Shown piece by piece: positions 6,223 to 8,461 of a stretch of 8,461 bases of DNA (its first letter is position 1; the number at the start of each line of letters is the position of its first letter). The translations under genes were made by a program, and so were the position numbers. The DNA is from Gammaproteobacteria bacterium (lineage in GTDB: Bacteria; Pseudomonadota; Gammaproteobacteria; Steroidobacterales; Steroidobacteraceae): assembly GCA_028293775.1 (NCBI GenBank), contig JAQGOD010000070.1, positions 1-8,461 of the forward strand, in the 5' to 3' direction. The notes beneath the pieces are model-generated. The model worked only from the letters and a program-made list of their open reading frames with translations, did not search any database and was not told where the DNA came from.

Positions 6223-7488
6223 TCATGCGCCGAGCGTCCGTGCCAGGACTTCTACCGCGGCGGCCACATCGGAGAACGAGTTATACAGCGCAATGGGCGC
6301 GAGGCGCAGCACATCCGGTTCCCGCCAGTCGCCGACCACGCCCTGTTGGGTGAGCAGTGTTTGACAGCGCTTGGCTTCGGCGGCCGGGCGCGCGATGCGC
6401 AGGCTCAATTGACTGCCGCGTTCGGAAGGCGCTTCGGGAGTGATGATGTGCACCAGCTGCGGCAGGCGCTGCCGGATGAGACGCTCCATGAAACCGGTCA
6501 GCGCCATCGATTTCTTGCGCAAAGCCGGCATGCCGGCGCGATGAAAAATATCCAACGATGCCAGCAACGGCGCGGTCGAGAGGATCGGCGGGTTGCTCAG
6601 TTGCCAACCTTGGGCGCCCTCGATGGGGTCGAACTTCGGATCGTACAAGAATCTCTCGGCCTTGTTGTGGCCCCACCAACCCGCGAAGCGCGGCAGCTTG
6701 AAATCGCGACCATGGCGCTCATGCACGAAACAGCCGCCGACGGCGCCGGGCCCGGCATTTAAATATTTGTAGCTGCACCACACCGCGAAGTCCGGATTCC
6801 AATCATGCAAGCGCATTTCGATATTGCCGATGGCGTGCGCGAGATCGAGCCCAGCCATCGCACCGACGCGATGGGCCGCGGCAATGAGCGGCGGAAGATC
6901 GAAAGCCTGTCCGGTGAGATATTGAACGCCGGGCAGCAGCACCAGGGCAAGGCGAGAACCTTCCAGCCCGATGCGATCGATTATATCTTCGGTCCGCAAG
7001 GTTAGCTCGCCGGCGCGCGGCTCGATTTCGACCAAGCACTGCTGCGCATCGAGACCGTGATACACAAGCTGAGAGACGGCAGCATATCGATCCGACGGGA
7101 ATGCCGAGCGCTCGATGAGTATTTTATTGCGCGTGCCTTCGGGGCGAAAAAAACTGACCATCATCAAATGCAAATTCACGGTCAGTGAGTTCATCGCCAC
7201 CACTTCACTTTCCGCAGCACCGAGCAGCTCCGCGAGGACCGGTGCCGCACGCTCGTGATACGGTATCCAGGGACGGGCAGCATCGTGATGACCCAATACA
7301 CCCAGGCGCCGCCAATCCGCGAGCTCTTGCTCGACCATCGTTGCCGCGGATCTCGGCTGCAATCCCAACGAATGGCCGCCGAAGTACAAGACTTTACGGC
7401 CTGCGGAATCGCTGGGGTGATAGAACTGCGCGGCAAAGCCGGCGAGAGGGTCGGCCGCATCCAGAGCGGCCGCGGATGCCGAACTCAA
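6223..7488 (-). CDS. kynU: Kynureninase, 3-hydroxykynurenine-preferring type
   Basis: This PLP enzyme cleaves (3-hydroxy)kynurenine to (3-hydroxy)anthranilate and alanine. From the TTG at 7488 it has 421 residues, close to the 416 of the Pseudomonas enzyme. The PLP lysine is Lys241 in SYKYLNAGPG, with GLDLAH (213-218) before it. Two residues that set substrate choice in the human enzyme appear conserved: His67 (GHHDAARPW, human His102) and Asn299 (LSNPPI, human Asn333). Pseudomonas anthranilate-pathway enzymes differ at both. The usual GNSLG reads GHSLG here (residues 38-42). The start is uncertain: no in-frame ATG occurs at the N-terminus. TTG at 7530 (435 residues, 31-base overlap with the dioxygenase) and CTG at 7503 (CTGA overlap) are alternatives. 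TTG 7488 was chosen because the distance to the conserved ALDAADPL matches the Pseudomonas protein. Confidence 0.95.
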   Translation of the reverse strand: MSSASAAALDAADPLAGFAAQFYHPSDSAGRKVLYFGGHSLGLQPRSAATMVEQELADWRRLGVLGHHDAARPWIPYHERAAPVLAELLGAAESEVVAMNSLTVNLHLMMVSFFRPEGTRNKILIERSAFPSDRYAAVSQLVYHGLDAQQCLVEIEPRAGELTLRTEDIIDRIGLEGSRLALVLLPGVQYLTGQAFDLPPLIAAAHRVGAMAGLDLAHAIGNIEMRLHDWNPDFAVWCSYKYLNAGPGAVGGCFVHERHGRDFKLPRFAGWWGHNKAERFLYDPKFDPIEGAQGWQLSNPPILSTAPLLASLDIFHRAGMPALRKKSMALTGFMERLIRQRLPQLVHIITPEAPSERGSQLSLRIARPAAEAKRCQTLLTQQGVVGDWREPDVLRLAPIALYNSFSDVAAAVEVLARTLGA

Positions 7489-7499
7489 GTTCGGCTCGC

Positions 7500-8015
7500 T
7501 CAGGCCGGAGCCTGCATGACCGTGCCGCAAACACTGCAGGTGCGATGTTGCAGGCTCGAATAGAATCGCGAGAAAATCTGCGGCAGTTGGGTTTCAATAT
7601 CGCTCACGGCGACCCGCTCCATGAAAAGGCGGTTCCCGCAGTTTTCGCAATACCACGAAAATCCGTCCAGCTCCTGCGGCGCGCGGCGCCGCTCTACGAC
7701 GATGCCGACGCTGCCCGCAGGCCGCCGCGGCGAGTGGGGGACCTCCGCCGGCAGGAGATACATCTCGCCTTGGCGAATGGGCACATCGGTCAAACGGCCG
7801 TCTTGCACCGTCTTGAGCACCATATCGCCCTCGATCTGGAGGAAAAGCTCATCGCTGGGATCGTGGTGAAAGTCCTTGCGTGAATTCGGTCCACCCACGG
7901 CCATGACGATAAAGGTGCCATCCTCGAAAAGCAATTTGTTGCCTACCGGCGGCTTGAGCAAGCCGCGATTCTCGTCGATCCATCGGCGCAAGTTGAAAGG
8001 CGGGATGGCGGGCAT
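7500..8015 (-). CDS. nbaC: 3-hydroxyanthranilate 3,4-dioxygenase
   Basis: This cupin enzyme opens the ring of 3-hydroxyanthranilate with O2 to give 2-amino-3-carboxymuconate semialdehyde, which closes spontaneously to quinolinate for NAD synthesis. The 171 residues match the bacterial type (about 174). Fe(II) ligands, judged against the Cupriavidus enzyme, are His50, Glu56 (HHDPSDE) and His94 (VPHSPRRP). Arg46, Arg98 and Glu108 are probable substrate contacts. The bacterial form's second, rubredoxin-like iron site is intact as Cys123-x2-Cys126 and Cys160-x2-Cys163. The ATG is 15 bases after the apaH stop. A TATAAT box lies in that gap, six bases from the ATG, with no Shine-Dalgarno. In this context the gene serves NAD synthesis rather than nitrobenzoate degradation; the nbaC name is a family label. 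Confidence 0.96.
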   Translation of the reverse strand: MPAIPPFNLRRWIDENRGLLKPPVGNKLLFEDGTFIVMAVGGPNSRKDFHHDPSDELFLQIEGDMVLKTVQDGRLTDVPIRQGEMYLLPAEVPHSPRRPAGSVGIVVERRRAPQELDGFSWYCENCGNRLFMERVAVSDIETQLPQIFSRFYSSLQHRTCSVCGTVMQAPA

Positions 8016-8021
8016 GGGGCC

Positions 8022-8048
8022 ATTATAGCGCTACGCCTGCTTAGGCAA
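8022..8048 (-). promoter_or_regulatory. Candidate promoter for the kynurenine genes, possibly giving a leaderless mRNA
   Basis: A perfect TATAAT lies at 8027-8022 on the minus strand, between the apaH stop and the dioxygenase ATG at 8015. Six bases (GGCCCC) separate it from the ATG, so the expected transcription start falls on or next to the A of the start codon. A TTGCCT (four of six to the -35 consensus) lies 15 bases upstream at 8048-8043, shorter than the ideal 17. No ribosome-binding site is present. It may be an internal promoter within the apaH operon. Confidence 0.45.
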
Positions 8049-8461
8049 GCCGCAGGCCACCTGTACCGGTTGGGCGTCGGGAACGTCGAGCCGCAGGGCG
8101 GTCAGGCGGTCGCCCCAGACGCAGCCGGTGTCGAGCCCCGTGACGTCGGCGTTGTTGAAGAATCCCAGGGTGGACCAGTGGCCGAAGACGATGCGCGATC
8201 CGCGCCACCGCGCGTCGCGCGCCTCAAACCACGGTACGAGCGACTTGCCTTGCGCCTTCTTCGGAGATCCCTTGGCGCGCAAAGCCAAGCGGCCGTCGCC
8301 ATCCAGATACCTCAGCCTGGTGAGGCAGTTGGCGATGAACCGCAGCCTGTCGGCTCCTTCCAACGCATCATCCCAACGGTCGGGTTGATCGCCGTACAAC
8401 CGGGCGAAAAGCGTGACCGGATCGCGCCTCAAAGCCTCTTCCAGTTCGTGCGCACAGTCTC
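8031..8461 (-). CDS. apaH: Symmetrical diadenosine tetraphosphatase ApaH, C-terminal part (start lies outside the window)
   Basis: ApaH splits Ap4A into two ADP and also removes nucleoside-tetraphosphate caps from RNA in other gammaproteobacteria. The visible 142 residues are the C-terminal half of the roughly 280-residue metallophosphatase. The segments ADRLRFIANCLTRLRY, IVFGHWSTLGF (metal-ligand histidine in GHW) and GLDTGCVWGDRLTALRL match the E. coli protein closely. The frame stays open to the window edge, so the Leu codon near 8432 is not a start. It ends TAG at 8033-8031, 15 bases before the dioxygenase ATG, making it the first visible gene of the leftward group. In E. coli apaH follows ksgA and apaG and lies close to folA, so it may have the same partners beyond the edge. 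The call is secure. Confidence 0.96.
   Translation of the reverse strand, partial: DCAHELEEALRRDPVTLFARLYGDQPDRWDDALEGADRLRFIANCLTRLRYLDGDGRLALRAKGSPKKAQGKSLVPWFEARDARWRGSRIVFGHWSTLGFFNNADVTGLDTGCVWGDRLTALRLDVPDAQPVQVACGLPKQA

Noticed and set aside
5478..6353. Long open frame on the + strand (291 codons) opposite kmo
   Set aside because: It is antisense to a gene with all Kmo flavin motifs, crosses into the kynureninase gene, and is arginine-rich low-complexity typical of a shadow frame in GC-rich DNA.
1..8461. tRNA, rRNA, CRISPR array, insertion sequence or prophage signals
   Set aside because: Reading both strands showed no cloverleaf, spaced repeats, transposase motifs or terminal inverted repeats.

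Overview
The window looks like a stretch of chromosome from a GC-rich gammaproteobacterium. Its protein sequences and the thyA / folA / apaH backbone suggest something near the Xanthomonadales, Nevskiales or Steroidobacter-type lineages, but this placement is an inference from protein resemblance and base composition, with no rRNA or marker search behind it. No mobile element, tRNA, rRNA or CRISPR array was seen. Coding density is very high, and the longest gap without a gene is about 164 bases.

Layout. Positions 1-1737 (+) hold the 3' part of thyA (thymidylate synthase), then a SET-domain protein methyltransferase with a very basic tail, then a small prolyl-hydroxylase-like 2-oxoglutarate/Fe(II) oxygenase. 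These three are chained by 4-base start/stop overlaps (ATGA, then GTGA). Positions 1709-2737 (-) encode a CobW/COG0523-type GTPase that converges on the oxygenase and overlaps its end by 29 bases. From 2902 (+) come a GcvA-like LysR regulator, a small exported protein of unknown function, and folA (dihydrofolate reductase).

Positions 4842-8461 (-) carry a tightly packed run, read right to left: apaH (partial), 3-hydroxyanthranilate 3,4-dioxygenase, kynureninase and kynurenine 3-monooxygenase. The last three are consecutive steps from kynurenine to the quinolinate precursor. They indicate an organism that can make NAD de novo from tryptophan rather than, or in addition to, the aspartate (NadB/NadA) route. 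The first two pathway steps (tryptophan 2,3-dioxygenase and kynurenine formamidase) and NadC are not in the window. The kynureninase carries the His/Asn pair found in the 3-hydroxykynurenine-preferring human enzyme.

Together the window mixes nucleotide and folate housekeeping (thyA, folA, apaH) with two putative protein-modifying enzymes, a metal-chaperone-type GTPase and an NAD-supply operon. The points most worth a second look are the coupled SET/oxygenase pair, a consensus TATAAT box placed so that the dioxygenase mRNA could start at its own ATG, and the uncharacterised exported protein beside the LysR gene. No clear undescribed multi-gene system was found.
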